64,000 nt of DNA from Nageia nagi (Eukaryota; Pinophyta): contig JBITNC010000001.1 in assembly GCA_050084985.1 (NCBI GenBank), forward strand, positions 165,044,001-165,108,000, given 5' to 3'. Positions 61,701 to 64,000 of this stretch are shown here, piece by piece (position 1 is the first letter of the stretch; each line of letters opens with the position of its first letter). The translations under genes and the position numbers were made by a program. The notes under the pieces were generated by a model. It ran no database searches and was not told the origin of the DNA. It saw nothing but the letters and a program-made list of their open reading frames with translations.

Positions 61701-63022
61701 CTCTCCCTCTCCTAGTGTGCCGATTGATAAGCGAGCAGATTCTATGCCCCATAATATAGATGTGGATCCAGATGTAGTTCCGTCAGTATCCCCTTGGTGG
61801 ACATTTGAATGTTGTAGATGGTTTAAGAATCTTGATTGCTAAATAAGCGAACCACTATTCCTGTTTCACATCATGCATTGTAGCATCTATAATCTTATGC
61901 TGTGTGAGATCCCCTGGACTAGCTACCACTTGGACCTAGGACCTTCTGAATATCAGAACAAGCACTCTTTGGTTTACTATCCTTAAGCATTTATATTAGA
62001 TTGTGGATTGACCTGCAACACTTTCCCTCGAGCCACAAACTGGCTTGAGCACACCTGCCTAGTTCTCATACCATGGTCTTATTCACCAGCTGGGACGTGA
62101 ACCTATGACCTTCTGAATACTAAATAGGCTCTCTGCCACCAACCTGTCAGTCCAATTGTTTGAACATTTTTCCCGGAGTGTTGATTGATCTCTGGTACGC
62201 TGATCATCAATGTTGTCAAAGTATTGCAATAGAGAACTCTTTTATCTTTCTTTTTTTTATCATCTTCTTGCATGGATATTGGAGTGTTATACTGTAATTC
62301 TCTATAGGTACTGCAGTGCCTTTATGGAAATGCTTGGATGTTTTAATGCTCACATTGGTTATTTCCTTTTGTGATATAACAAATATGTGGTATAATTGTG
62401 TTTATTTTATTTTGGCACTGTATGCAAATTTCAAACTGATTTTTATTCCACATTTAAAACAATTTCTCTTCAAGATTTCGTCTGGCTGAAATGAACACAT
62501 TAACTCTCTCAATTCTGTAGTTGCATCTGCCATATCTAAATAGACAAATCAATGAATGAATTGAAAGATAGTTATAAATGGATAGAAAAGTTGACATATA
62601 ATTCACGAGTCCAACCATCCATGCTCCAAAAATGATTAGAATATTTCTTGGACCTATTTTTTATGGAGATTGCCAAGTACGTATCCTGTGGAAATTCTAC
62701 TATAAAAATATGACAAATGGACTGTTCTGCAGGTCTATTTATCACATATGTTGCGCTGAATCTGATGGATGGAAATGGCCAGCCAGCTCTTCTTTATATC
62801 GTTCCTTGTACCCTTGGTATATTTGTCCCTTTGTAGGTTTTCTTTAGTGTGCTTTGAAATCCATTATCAAACTTTGTTACTATTGTTATGCTTATTAAAC
62901 GTTGGAATTGTGCAGGAACTGTCCTGAGTTTGGGGTGGTGGCGAGGTGAGCTGGGTATTTTATGGTCAAAGGGGGAGCCTCAAATGGCTTGTCCACATGT
63001 AAAGCCGAAAGTTGGGACATAA
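13628..63022 (+). CDS. SPPL: SPPL protease gene, 3' half (7 exons, 709 nt coding)
   Basis: Joined exons 13628-13784, 40262-40315, 41627-41719, 41873-42015, 60935-61005, 62733-62816 and 62916-63022 give one open frame of about 235 residues ending in TAA. It reads like the membrane protease half of plant signal-peptide-peptidase-like proteins, which cut type II membrane segments inside endosomal, Golgi or vacuolar membranes. Seen: the helix block [10 protein letters not shown] then FAWIGQDIL; catalytic LYDIFWVF (Asp codon 41663-41665); GFGD (Asp codon 41975-41977); and the QPALLY motif (62783-62791). All introns are GT/AG and phases match. Intron sizes are 26477, 1311, 153, 18919, 1727 and 99 bp. 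Known of the family: SPPL2-5-type plant members carry an N-terminal PA domain and signal peptide. Those exons are not in this window. The exact paralogue cannot be decided. No frameshift or stop was seen, so the gene looks functional. Confidence 0.93.
14090..14640 (-). mobile_element. Probable LTR fragment, minus strand
   Basis: On the minus strand a TATA box (TTCTATAAAAGGAAGTGAGC, about 14530-14550) lies downstream of CTAACCCTAAAATCACTT-type sequence. This resembles the promoter layout of the other LTRs here. No ends or duplicated partner were found. Confidence 0.35.
14910..15085 (-). repeat. Copia 3' LTR (176 bp)
   Basis: On the minus strand it starts TGTTAGAATAATAATACATT and ends CCAATCTTTCA. 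It aligns over its full length, without gaps, with 34176-34351. Confidence 0.9.
15086..15098 (-). other. Copia polypurine tract
   Basis: Minus strand TATTATGGGGGGTA immediately before the 3' LTR, the expected place for plus-strand DNA priming. Confidence 0.7.
15099..15761 (-). pseudogene. Copia RNase H and C-terminal reverse transcriptase
   Basis: The minus strand reads [20 protein letters not shown] and [20 protein letters not shown] (15620-15760), the classic connection region of copia reverse transcriptases. RNase H pieces follow: [17 protein letters not shown], then [16 protein letters not shown] and [11 protein letters not shown] (15230-15560). Stops occur, for example in the [13 protein letters not shown] part. 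The upstream part of the frame is cut off by the LINE 3' end at about 15762. Confidence 0.8.
15762..17290 (-). pseudogene. LINE ORF2 C-terminal region
   Basis: 16851-17087 reads [20 protein letters not shown], matching the LINE phrase LVTPVLLYGCEVWG that follows reverse transcriptase. Before it comes [18 protein letters not shown] (about 17225-17285), matching the YLG block. 16101-16502 carries the Cys-rich tail [18 protein letters not shown]. 3' of the coding part, the minus strand reads CCATTGACCATTTTTGGTC, then TGGACATTAATAGAATTTC and a TTTC-rich tail, shared with the elements at 1698 and 40587. Confidence 0.75.
17296..18438 (+). mobile_element. Solo LTR (1143 bp) inserted in the LINE
   Basis: Ends are inverted: TATAATGTCTCCAA at the left and TTTGGGACATTACA at the right. 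They are flanked by AGGTC (17291-17295) and AGGTT (18439-18443), a 4/5 target duplication. Removing it joins the LINE frame exactly (minus strand ..[12 protein letters not shown] + [10 protein letters not shown]..). A TATA box at 17788 (CTATAAAGGAGAGG) suggests + orientation. No internal coding region, so recombination has probably deleted the rest. Confidence 0.75.
18444..20178 (-). pseudogene. LINE reverse transcriptase and end of endonuclease
   Basis: 18512-18835 reads [20 protein letters not shown], the substrate-binding Asp block of LINE reverse transcriptases, and [20 protein letters not shown], where the catalytic F-x-DD is degraded to FIND. 18974-19180 gives [20 protein letters not shown] then [14 protein letters not shown], the RT entry motif. 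19119-19606 is the linker, with WFNAEC (family PWFNxEC). 19757-20186 holds endonuclease pieces. Reading frame changes several times. Confidence 0.75.
20187..20300. repeat. Left terminal and subterminal repeats of the hAT element
   Basis: CATAGTAGTAAATCTCGG, then repeated ACTCGG / CTCGGC words up to about 20295 in both orientations (for example ACTCGCCGAGG). Confidence 0.85.
20591..23343 (-). CDS. hAT transposase, 5 exons, about 776 aa
   Basis: Exons (minus): 23343-22120, 22011-21871, 21777-21372, 21263-21048 and 20934-20591; all introns GT/AG, phases consistent, 2331 nt with stop. The start is [10 protein letters not shown] at 23343, since the in-frame codons upstream are intron-like. Residues about 25-75 form a BED-type zinc finger ([24 protein letters not shown]). 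About 225-390 form the DUF659/RNase-H-like core with [17 protein letters not shown] (Asp), [14 protein letters not shown] (Asp) and [15 protein letters not shown] (the CxxH insertion motif). Exon 4 gives LWWEDFG and [20 protein letters not shown], the conserved hAT dimerisation domain with the catalytic Glu (ERNW). The last exon is acidic, with a short QPLQDQ repeat, and ends basic ([11 protein letters not shown]). Role: binds the ends and cuts and pastes the element. Confidence 0.9.
23960..24143. repeat. Right terminal and subterminal repeats of the hAT element
   Basis: Many copies of GACTCG, GGCGAGT and CGCGAGT between 23965 and 24130, ending TTTTGCTACTATG. GC-rich against an AT-rich surround, so open frames here on both strands are only a by-product. 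Confidence 0.85.
24144..24480 (-). pseudogene. LINE endonuclease, N-terminal part
   Basis: The minus strand reads [12 protein letters not shown] at 24145-24180 and, beyond the hAT insertion, [20 protein letters not shown] (20178 down). That is the GDFN motif of apurinic-type LINE endonucleases, interrupted exactly at the target duplication GTTTGAAG. Upstream frames to about 24480 fit the region before GDFN but are frameshifted. Confidence 0.65.
25001..26000 (-). other. Unclassified sequence, possible LINE 5' part
   Basis: 25134-25343 encodes a Gln/Lys-rich coiled-coil-like stretch ([20 protein letters not shown]). 25719-25890 is about 75% identical by eye to 29411-29590. No domain recognised. 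Confidence 0.35.
26130..27200. repeat. Irregular tandem region with alternating inverted motifs
   Basis: GACTTGCGCYAGCC-like words (about 26325, 26530, 26735, 26808, 27151 and others) alternate with CTAGCGCAAGTG-like words (26413, 26832 and weaker ones), often 65-80 bp apart. This leaves long open frames on both strands, which I read as compositional and not coding. Looks like internal repeat DNA of an LTR element. Confidence 0.5.
27390..27975 (+). pseudogene. Unclassified retroelement ORF end, + strand
   Basis: 27456-27584 reads [20 protein letters not shown] then [17 protein letters not shown]. Further pieces follow after a stop and a frameshift: [20 protein letters not shown], then [20 protein letters not shown] and [18 protein letters not shown], with a stop at about 27975. 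An LTR of family L begins just after it, so this is the 3' end of an element's coding region. Not recognised as gag or pol. Confidence 0.4.
27985..28990 (+). mobile_element. LTR, family L (copy 2)
   Basis: Carries GACGGATGAGGATTTTCTCCCACAAGTG (28080-28107, given here only as a landmark), AGGGTTAGGGCAACAC (28183), the TATA box at 28219 and a GTACTCGTCAGTGGAGCG block (28781) in the same order as copies at 1, 50250 and (minus) 53372. Start and end are approximate. Confidence 0.6.
28219..28227 (+). promoter_or_regulatory. TATA box of LTR family L copy 2
   Basis: AACTATAAATAGCCC; same setting as the other copies. Confidence 0.5.
29179..29789. repeat. Direct repeat of about 210 bp, units 401 bp apart
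   Basis: 29179-29388 and 29580-29789 both read GAGCTCRTGTACAA, AAAATCTCAA, AAATGGTCACAC, AAAGTCCTAATGG, GAGCAACCTC and GATGGCC..AGTGGGTTCGC. About 80% identical by eye. The spacer 29411-29579 is related to 25719-25890. Confidence 0.75.
30140..30370. repeat. Short 80-bp tandem repeat
   Basis: GAGATGGTTGCAGGGCCATCG (30191) and GAGATGACTGCAAGGCCATTG (30271) both continue ARACCAYAAAGTTACAAT and GGCAGGGTTG-like sequence; a TGGAGCTAYGGGGC echo follows. Confidence 0.65.
30390..31100 (-). pseudogene. Copia reverse transcriptase, N-terminal part
   Basis: The minus strand carries [20 protein letters not shown], the [20 protein letters not shown] block (DVKxAFLxGxLxEEVYMxQP in the family), PEGF and [11 protein letters not shown] (30762-31050). 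It then continues with stops through [18 protein letters not shown], a decayed YVDD (YVVD, about 30640) and FLGLEV (about 30550). It ends near 30390 just before the conserved QLLGGLIYL that is now at 15745. Confidence 0.82.
31101..32450 (-). pseudogene. Copia integrase
   Basis: 32044-32397 carries the GAG-pre-integrase and HHCC zinc finger ([10 protein letters not shown], then [14 protein letters not shown]), followed by [16 protein letters not shown] with the first catalytic Asp region. 31570-31902 gives [20 protein letters not shown], which includes the catalytic Glu, then [20 protein letters not shown]. 31181-31555 starts [16 protein letters not shown], the usual C-terminal phrase. Frames are separated by stops at about 31905-32040. 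Confidence 0.85.
32451..34161 (-). pseudogene. Copia gag, zinc knuckle and protease
   Basis: Minus-strand pieces are a Cys-containing knuckle-like [13 protein letters not shown] (about 32810-32850) and, further on, [14 protein letters not shown] (about 32600-32630). The latter corresponds to the protease active site WxxDSGAxxHM with G changed to S. Gag pieces lie at 33103-33765, which includes a direct duplication of CAGTCCTATCAATAATGTCC at about 33394 and 33442. Heavily broken. Confidence 0.65.
34162..34175 (-). other. Copia primer-binding site
   Basis: Directly after the 5' LTR the minus strand reads TAGTATCATAGCAC, close to TGGTATCAGAGC, the complement of the initiator tRNA-Met 3' end used by copia elements. 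Confidence 0.75.
34176..34351 (-). repeat. Copia 5' LTR (176 bp)
   Basis: On the minus strand it starts TGTTACAATAATAATACATT and ends TCTAATCTTACA. Same length as the 3' LTR. Confidence 0.9.
34352..34790. other. Very AT-rich stretch with internal duplication
   Basis: About 34500-34760 is almost only A and T. GAGACATTTAATTAAAATT (34604) and AAGACATTTAACTAAAATT (34717) mark a duplicated unit of about 113 bp. No coding content. Confidence 0.6.
34790..36846 (+). pseudogene. Retroelement ORF1 (DUF4283-like plus zinc knuckle), interrupted
   Basis: The plus strand at about 35040-35300 reads [17 protein letters not shown], then [15 protein letters not shown] / [20 protein letters not shown]. That follows the DUF4283 pattern of plant LINE ORF1 (a single-strand nucleic-acid chaperone). 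It continues to [10 protein letters not shown] (about 35400-35430). The matching zinc knuckle, [15 protein letters not shown], appears only at 36655-36700, after about 1.2 kb of LTR-like DNA. Frameshifts and stops are present. Confidence 0.55.
35478..36643 (+). mobile_element. LTR-like insertion in the ORF1 remnant
   Basis: Contains a TATA box (GGTTATAAAAGAGC, 35919-35932) and several CCAACGTTGG palindromes upstream of it, a layout like the solo LTR at 17296. Proposed ends are TGTAATAT (35478) and GCATTACA (36643), by analogy with that LTR. No target duplication was found at these ends, so boundaries are tentative. Confidence 0.45.
36935..37345 (+). repeat. Element X leader, copy 1
   Basis: Shares with 47345-47665 the run CAAGATTTTGGGGACCC, TTTGCAAAGGCAATGAG, ATTGCCTTGAGATTGGCTTT, CAGTTTTGGAGCCAAGGA and GGAGATGGGGTCATTTTT in the same order and spacing. 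It precedes the 183-bp array in both places. Confidence 0.8.
37348..38720. repeat. 183-bp tandem array, copy 1 (8 units)
   Basis: The landmark TAGGYGC (or variant) falls at 37348, 37531, 37715, 37910, 38093, 38287, 38454 and about 38642; spacings are 183, 184, 195, 183, 194, 167 and 188. In most units it is followed about 45 bp later by the inverse word TTGGCRCCTAG, so each unit can fold into a stem. Same family as 48366-49960. Confidence 0.85.
38721..40261. other. Element X tail and SPPL intron end
   Basis: 38960-39075 (CCATCCATGGCC.. and CTTTTTAAAG..CACATTTTAGACC) resembles 49977-50070, so element X extends to about 39.2 kb. From about 39350 to the acceptor at 40261 the sequence is plain AT-rich intron. 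Confidence 0.5.
40262..40315 (+). CDS. SPPL: SPPL exon b (18 codons)
   Basis: Acceptor TTTTCAG, donor AAG|GTATAT. It encodes [18 protein letters not shown], which follows IGQDIL directly in SPPL proteins, so the 26.5-kb gap before it is one intron. Exactly 18 codons, phase 0 at both ends. Confidence 0.93.
40587..40750 (-). mobile_element. tRNA-derived SINE with LINE-like 3' tail
   Basis: Minus strand: GGTTGTTGGTTGAGTTGGTC (A-box region, 40726-40745), then 30-40 nt further GTTCGATTCCCAC (B box, 40681-40693), together a polymerase III type 2 promoter as in tRNA-derived SINEs. The 3' part reads CCATAGACCATTGTTAGTC, TGGACGTTAATATACTTTC, then TTTCC. This corresponds to the LINE 3' end at 15762 (CCATTGACCATTTTTGGTC .. 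TGGACATTAATAGAATTTC) and 1698. About 160 bp. It is not a tRNA gene, since no acceptor stem closes. Located in the 1311-bp SPPL intron between exons b and c. Confidence 0.75.
41627..41719 (+). CDS. SPPL: SPPL exon c (first catalytic Asp, YD motif)
   Basis: Acceptor ACTTTCAG, donor GTG|GTAAGT, 31 codons. It encodes [18 protein letters not shown] and then LFHESVMIV. The Asp in LYDIFWVF (41663-41665) is the first catalytic aspartate of GxGD proteases. The second residue is Ala where many family members have Gly (VGTVLL). Confidence 0.95.
41873..42015 (+). CDS. SPPL: SPPL exon d (GxGD catalytic motif)
   Basis: Acceptor ATCATAG, donor AAG|GTACAA, leaving two bases of an Arg codon. It encodes [20 protein letters not shown], then [24 protein letters not shown] (Asp 41975-41977) is the second catalytic aspartate signature. 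Only 153 bp separate it from exon c. Confidence 0.95.
42016..43010. other. Start of the 18.9-kb SPPL intron
   Basis: AT-rich intron sequence; no element or exon recognised before about 43010. Confidence 0.5.
43016..43426 (-). mobile_element. Partial LTR related to element U
   Basis: Starts TGTTGGTACATTTTTCTTTCC, like TGTTGGTATGTTTTTCTTTCC at 43427 and 55998, then has CACTTGAAAGGACCGGTACTCC, compared with CACTTGAAAGGATTGGTTACCCC at 56078. It diverges after about 150 bp. Possibly a truncated duplicate lying next to copy A. Confidence 0.45.
43427..44743 (-). mobile_element. Element U copy A, 3' LTR-like region
   Basis: Aligns with 55998-57440 nearly end to end: TGTTGGTATGTTTTTCTTTCC at one side, ATGCATGTTGTTAACCGTATA, GAAGAAAGATCACAAATGCAG, GAGCAAGAAGCTGT.GGGTC, TCTTCTAAATGGCC.AAT, TATAAATAGGCCA. 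The minus orientation would end in ..CATACCAACA. It sits directly 3' of the unknown ORF, where an LTR is expected. Confidence 0.6.
44744..46734 (-). pseudogene. Element U copy A, unknown ORF
   Basis: The minus strand starts [20 protein letters not shown] at 46734. After a stop come [20 protein letters not shown], 46258-46464 ([20 protein letters not shown]) and 45883-46218 (RQVFL-like basic part, [20 protein letters not shown]). Next come [20 protein letters not shown] (about 45680-45735), LILMEFAR, then the C-terminal [20 protein letters not shown] (45250-45310) and [20 protein letters not shown] (about 44890-44950). Compared with copy B, the central basic low-complexity part is missing. No reverse transcriptase, integrase or protease signature is visible. 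I do not recognise the family. Several stops, so not functional. Confidence 0.6.
46735..47344. repeat. Leader with hairpin repeats (cluster 1)
   Basis: GAGTGCTTGAGCAC at 47003 and 47107 and GAGTGCAAAAGCATGC at 47241, each followed by a GCATGCGAT-like word. Same repeat family as 51370-52345. It lies directly 5' of the ORF of copy A on the minus strand. Confidence 0.65.
47345..48240 (+). repeat. Element X leader, copy 2
   Basis: 47345-47665 matches 36935-37260. It begins next to GTTGTTGTGCCCACACAACAC (47352), a palindrome also at 52525. 47700-48180 is rich in GAAAATGG / TTGAGC words spaced irregularly (TTTGAGCCTGAAAG, TTTGAGCCTAGAAAG, TTGAGCTCGAAA), apparently an older, shorter-unit repeat. 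Confidence 0.65.
48366..49960. repeat. 183-bp tandem array, copy 2 (9 units)
   Basis: TAGGCGC or a variant at 48366, 48550, 48733, 48898, 49081, 49264, 49448, 49629 and 49812; spacings are 184, 183, 165, 183, 183, 184, 181 and 183. Each full unit has CTAGGCGCA, about 45 bp with a CCATGGAAATCCA-like centre, then TTTTGGCGCCTAG, an inverted pair able to form a stem. Between units is GAGCAAGTTT and AGCACATTTAA.CTTG. No open frame is conserved across units, so it is not coding. Confidence 0.9.
50250..51345 (+). mobile_element. LTR, family L (copy 3)
   Basis: Order: TTAGTGGGATGAGATTGTTC (50266), AGGGCAACACCC (50357), CTATAAATAGACC (50389), TTGATTGCATCAATCG (50793), GAGTATCGACAATC (50820), CCCTACAAAAAACGTGAG (51086), GTAAGAGGAAAGG (51294). 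It matches 1-1340 throughout. It follows the 183-bp array, so the array is probably internal sequence of an element whose 3' LTR this is. Confidence 0.65.
50390..50398 (+). promoter_or_regulatory. TATA box of LTR family L copy 3
   Basis: AGTCTATAAATAGACCATAGGGGG; near-identical to 188-212. Confidence 0.5.
51370..52345. repeat. Hairpin tandem repeat (cluster 2), about 94-bp unit
   Basis: The word GTGCAAAAG (or variant) falls at 51397, 51503 (variant), 51839, 51933, 52026, 52123 and 52331. The spacing is 94, 93 and 97 in the regular part. The best units contain the perfect palindrome GAGTGCAAAAGCACTC (52024-52039 and 52121-52136), followed by AACATGCGAC and preceded by TYGCACCATTTTGGGT. Same family as 46985-47290. 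Confidence 0.8.
52526..53372 (-). mobile_element. LTR, family L (copy 4, minus), after element U copy B
   Basis: Read on the minus strand: TGTTGGAAGGTTATATTTGC (53372), GATGGATGAGGTTTAGCTCC (about 53320), TTAGGGTTTTGGAACATTAT and the TATA box (53057-53065), then GGGCTCATTTTGAGAGGAGG, with AATAAAAG further on as a possible poly(A) signal. It ends at the palindrome TGTTGTGCTTGCACAACA (52526-52543, complement). It begins only a few bases after the coding end of copy B. Confidence 0.65.
53057..53065 (-). promoter_or_regulatory. TATA box of LTR family L copy 4
   Basis: Minus strand ACATTATAAATAGCCTTAGAGGG. Confidence 0.5.
53390..55985 (-). pseudogene. Element U copy B, unknown ORF
   Basis: Minus strand from about 55985: [35 protein letters not shown] (55738-55990), then [20 protein letters not shown] and [14 protein letters not shown] (55421-55657). 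A basic part follows ([20 protein letters not shown], 54946-55398), then Ser/Arg/Pro-rich [20 protein letters not shown] (54528-54761). After it lie an acidic GEIPEEGE stretch and a long coiled coil ([20 protein letters not shown], 53881-54531), ending [20 protein letters not shown] near 53430. It matches copies A and C block by block. Some stops and frameshifts. The 216-codon open frame is the longest intact piece. Function unknown. Confidence 0.6.
55998..57440 (-). mobile_element. Element U copy C, 3' LTR-like region
   Basis: Begins TGTTGGTATGTTTTTCTTTCC at 55998, where the frame of copy B stops, so copy C appears to be inserted in copy B. It aligns with 43427-44743 and includes GTATAAATAGGCC (57060; on the minus strand CTATTTATAC). 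Confidence 0.6.
56865..57045. repeat. 52-bp tandem repeat, about 3.5 units
   Basis: CAWCATTATGC units start at 56865, 56917, 56969 and 57020 (spacing 52, 52, 51). The first three have CTCGGTTTTAGCAGATGCAA in the middle. Copy A (44240-44380) has only one degraded unit at this place. Confidence 0.9.
57440..58925 (-). pseudogene. Element U copy C, unknown ORF (C-terminal part)
   Basis: The minus strand begins in an acidic stretch ([20 protein letters not shown], about 58870-58930). Then a Ser/Lys-rich basic part, [18 protein letters not shown] (58588-58875), then [20 protein letters not shown] (58289-58471). After two stops comes the coiled coil [20 protein letters not shown] with [20 protein letters not shown] (57845-58252), ending [20 protein letters not shown] near 57500. 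The N-terminal [12 protein letters not shown] block is absent. Domain order equals that of copy B. Confidence 0.6.
58935..59960 (-). mobile_element. hAT transposon fragment, 5' end with BED finger
   Basis: 59085-59285 (minus) reads [20 protein letters not shown] then [13 protein letters not shown]. It continues past a stop, [19 protein letters not shown] and [20 protein letters not shown], to about 58940. It aligns with the BED finger and following stretch of the intact transposase at 23250-23040. The untranslated part to about 59900 has ACTCGCCGAAAC and ACTCGCCAGAAAA words like the subterminal repeats of the intact hAT. No terminal repeat or transposase core found, so it is a truncated relative. 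Confidence 0.6.
59961..60934. other. End of the 18.9-kb SPPL intron
   Basis: No element recognised with confidence. The tract from about 60700 to the acceptor at 60934 is plain AT-rich intron with a T-rich stretch before TTGGCAG. Confidence 0.45.
60935..61005 (+). CDS. SPPL: SPPL exon e
   Basis: Acceptor TTGGCAG, donor TTTG|GTAAGT. The first base completes the Arg split after exon d, giving [10 protein letters not shown] then [13 protein letters not shown], as expected after AFSLR in SPPLs. It lies 18.9 kb from exon d. Confidence 0.93.
61006..61900. other. SPPL intron e-f, first part
   Basis: Plain intron sequence; no exon or element recognised. Confidence 0.45.
61900..62165 (-). mobile_element. 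Second tRNA-derived SINE-like element
   Basis: Minus strand: GACTGACAGGTTGGTGGCAGAGAGCC (A-box region 62131-62155), ATTCAGAAGGTCATAGGTTCACGTCCCAGC (B box GGTTCACGTCC, 62093-62103). A second, degraded ATTCAGAAGGTCCTAGGTCCAAG lies at 61928-61955. This suggests two partial copies or an internal duplication. No LINE tail seen. Boundaries approximate. Confidence 0.5.
62166..62732. other. SPPL intron e-f, last part
   Basis: T-rich, AT-rich intron leading to the acceptor CTGTTCTGCAG; nothing else recognised. Confidence 0.45.
62733..62816 (+). CDS. SPPL: SPPL exon f (PAL motif)
   Basis: Acceptor TTCTGCAG, donor CTTG|GTATAT. It encodes [20 protein letters not shown] then LYIVPCTLG. The PAL tripeptide (62783-62791) packs against the two aspartates in presenilin and SPP family proteases and is required for activity. 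Confidence 0.95.
62916..63022 (+). CDS. SPPL: SPPL last exon, stop TAA
   Basis: Acceptor TTGTGCAG. It encodes [17 protein letters not shown], then [18 protein letters not shown] and TAA at 63020-63022. The family pattern (short cytosolic tail with a Trp-x(2)-Gly-Glu-Pro stretch and a Cys-Pro-His) is kept. The 99-bp intron before it is the smallest of the gene. Confidence 0.93.
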
Positions 63023-64000
63023 ATCCAATAGTGGTGTTATTGATGCAGCTTGAACTACATTCAAAACTGGGTATCTTGCCTCTACGCATGTGCTCAAATT
63101 GGAAACACTAATACTTCCCATTTTGGATTCTTATACGGTACCCACAGACAACAGTTAACGTGTTTCATCTCTTGTGACAGATATTACTGCTGATTGTATT
63201 CAAGATAGCTTCACCCAAGGCTTACGAATGATGTTAAATCAGACATTCCAAGCCTGTATATTGTATTTTATTTCTAGTACGGATGTGGCCATTTTGAAAT
63301 TGTTTATAAGTATATTATATGTTTTTACGAGAGAAGGATACCATAAATTTTTTTTATGTTAAAGTCGGAGTTCTTCTAATGTTAGGAAGTAATGTTGATT
63401 GTTTATTTGACATTATTCCCAGAAGCTACTATGGCCCTTCTTGTTGTATGTTTATATGATGAATTCTCAATTCTGAATCTTCTACTGATATCAGATTTGG
63501 TGTATAGATTTAAAAGGTCAAATTGGCCAAAATAATGCATGGCCAAAACCAGTCATATTATGCTAGCAATTAATAGAAGTTGTATTTTATTTGAAGATAT
63601 CTTTGTAAAAATTGGTTCAAAGTCTAGGCCTCCATATATCCTCCCCACCATCGAAAATACCCTTCTGCTTTTAGTCTGTAGTTACAAGTGTTGTGACACT
63701 TTTTTTTCTTTTCATGTCCTACACAGCGATGCCTAAATATATGAATTGTATTGTTTCACCCTATTTTTGTGGACTGCATTTATATGGAGGTCTTCTGTTT
63801 CACCCTTTGACCTGCATACATACTATAGGAAGATCCTATTTTCGTAAGATTGATACAATAAAGTTGAACCATCCAATAAAATTAATTTTGTTGAATACAA
63901 AAGTAACTAGACTCTTTGTAAGAAATAACTCAGCATAGCCAGGTAGTTTTTCATGGACTCGGCATCAACTTACTAAAACTTGAGAATCAAAAATGAAAAA
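63023..64000 (+). other. 3' UTR and downstream flank of SPPL
   Basis: No further coding exon was recognised. The 3' UTR probably runs a few hundred bases from 63023. A-rich polyadenylation-like motifs occur (for example near 63855, ACAATAAAG), but the cleavage site cannot be fixed from sequence. The rest is AT-rich, unremarkable flank. Confidence 0.5.

Noticed and set aside
1-64000. CRISPR arrays, bacterial operons, rRNA genes, viral genomes
   Set aside because: None seen. Regular repeats here are plant tandem or retroelement repeats without spacer logic, and reverse transcriptase remnants are of copia and LINE type.

Overview
This is nuclear DNA of a land plant, most probably a conifer or another gymnosperm. 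The window holds the 3' half of one single-copy gene on the + strand, a plant signal-peptide-peptidase-like (SPPL, GxGD intramembrane aspartyl protease) gene. Seven coding exons total only 709 nt but spread over 49.4 kb (13628-63022). All splice sites are GT/AG and all exon phases agree. Two introns are enormous: 26,477 bp (13785-40261) and 18,919 bp (42016-60934). Both are packed with nested transposable elements, which is the usual picture in conifer genes. The 5' exons (signal peptide, PA domain, first membrane helices) were not found and probably lie before base 1, which would make 1-13627 intronic too.

Layout. 1-13627: an LTR fragment, a 5'-truncated LINE, three small tandem arrays, a decayed Ty3-type pol remnant with an LTR, and unclassified coding-like remnants. 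14910-34351: one Ty1/copia element, minus strand, with 176-bp LTRs, PBS, PPT and a near-match 5-bp target duplication. It is split in its reverse transcriptase by about 14.6 kb of later insertions. Those are a LINE (15762 to about 25 kb, minus), which itself carries a solo LTR (17296-18438) and a complete hAT DNA transposon (20187-24143, exact 8-bp target duplication, apparently intact five-exon transposase), plus a second LTR-element remnant (about 27.4-29 kb). 34.8-36.8 kb: a retroelement ORF1 (DUF4283-like plus zinc knuckle) split by an LTR. 36.9-39.2 kb and 47.3-50.1 kb: two copies of a sequence built on a 183-bp tandem repeat.

40262-42015: three SPPL exons, which carry both catalytic aspartates, with a tRNA-derived SINE in the intron between the first two. 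43.4-59 kb: three related copies of a minus-strand retroelement whose coding region I do not recognise (no reverse transcriptase seen), with LTR-like flanks and leader arrays of small hairpins. 59-60 kb: the 5' end of a second hAT element. 60935-63022: the last three SPPL exons, including the PAL motif and the stop codon.

The elements act on each other more than on the host. The LINE shares its 3' tail with the SINE and probably mobilised it. The order of insertion can be read from the nesting: copia first, then LINE into copia, then hAT and the solo LTR into the LINE. All identifications are from reading the sequence; no search was run.
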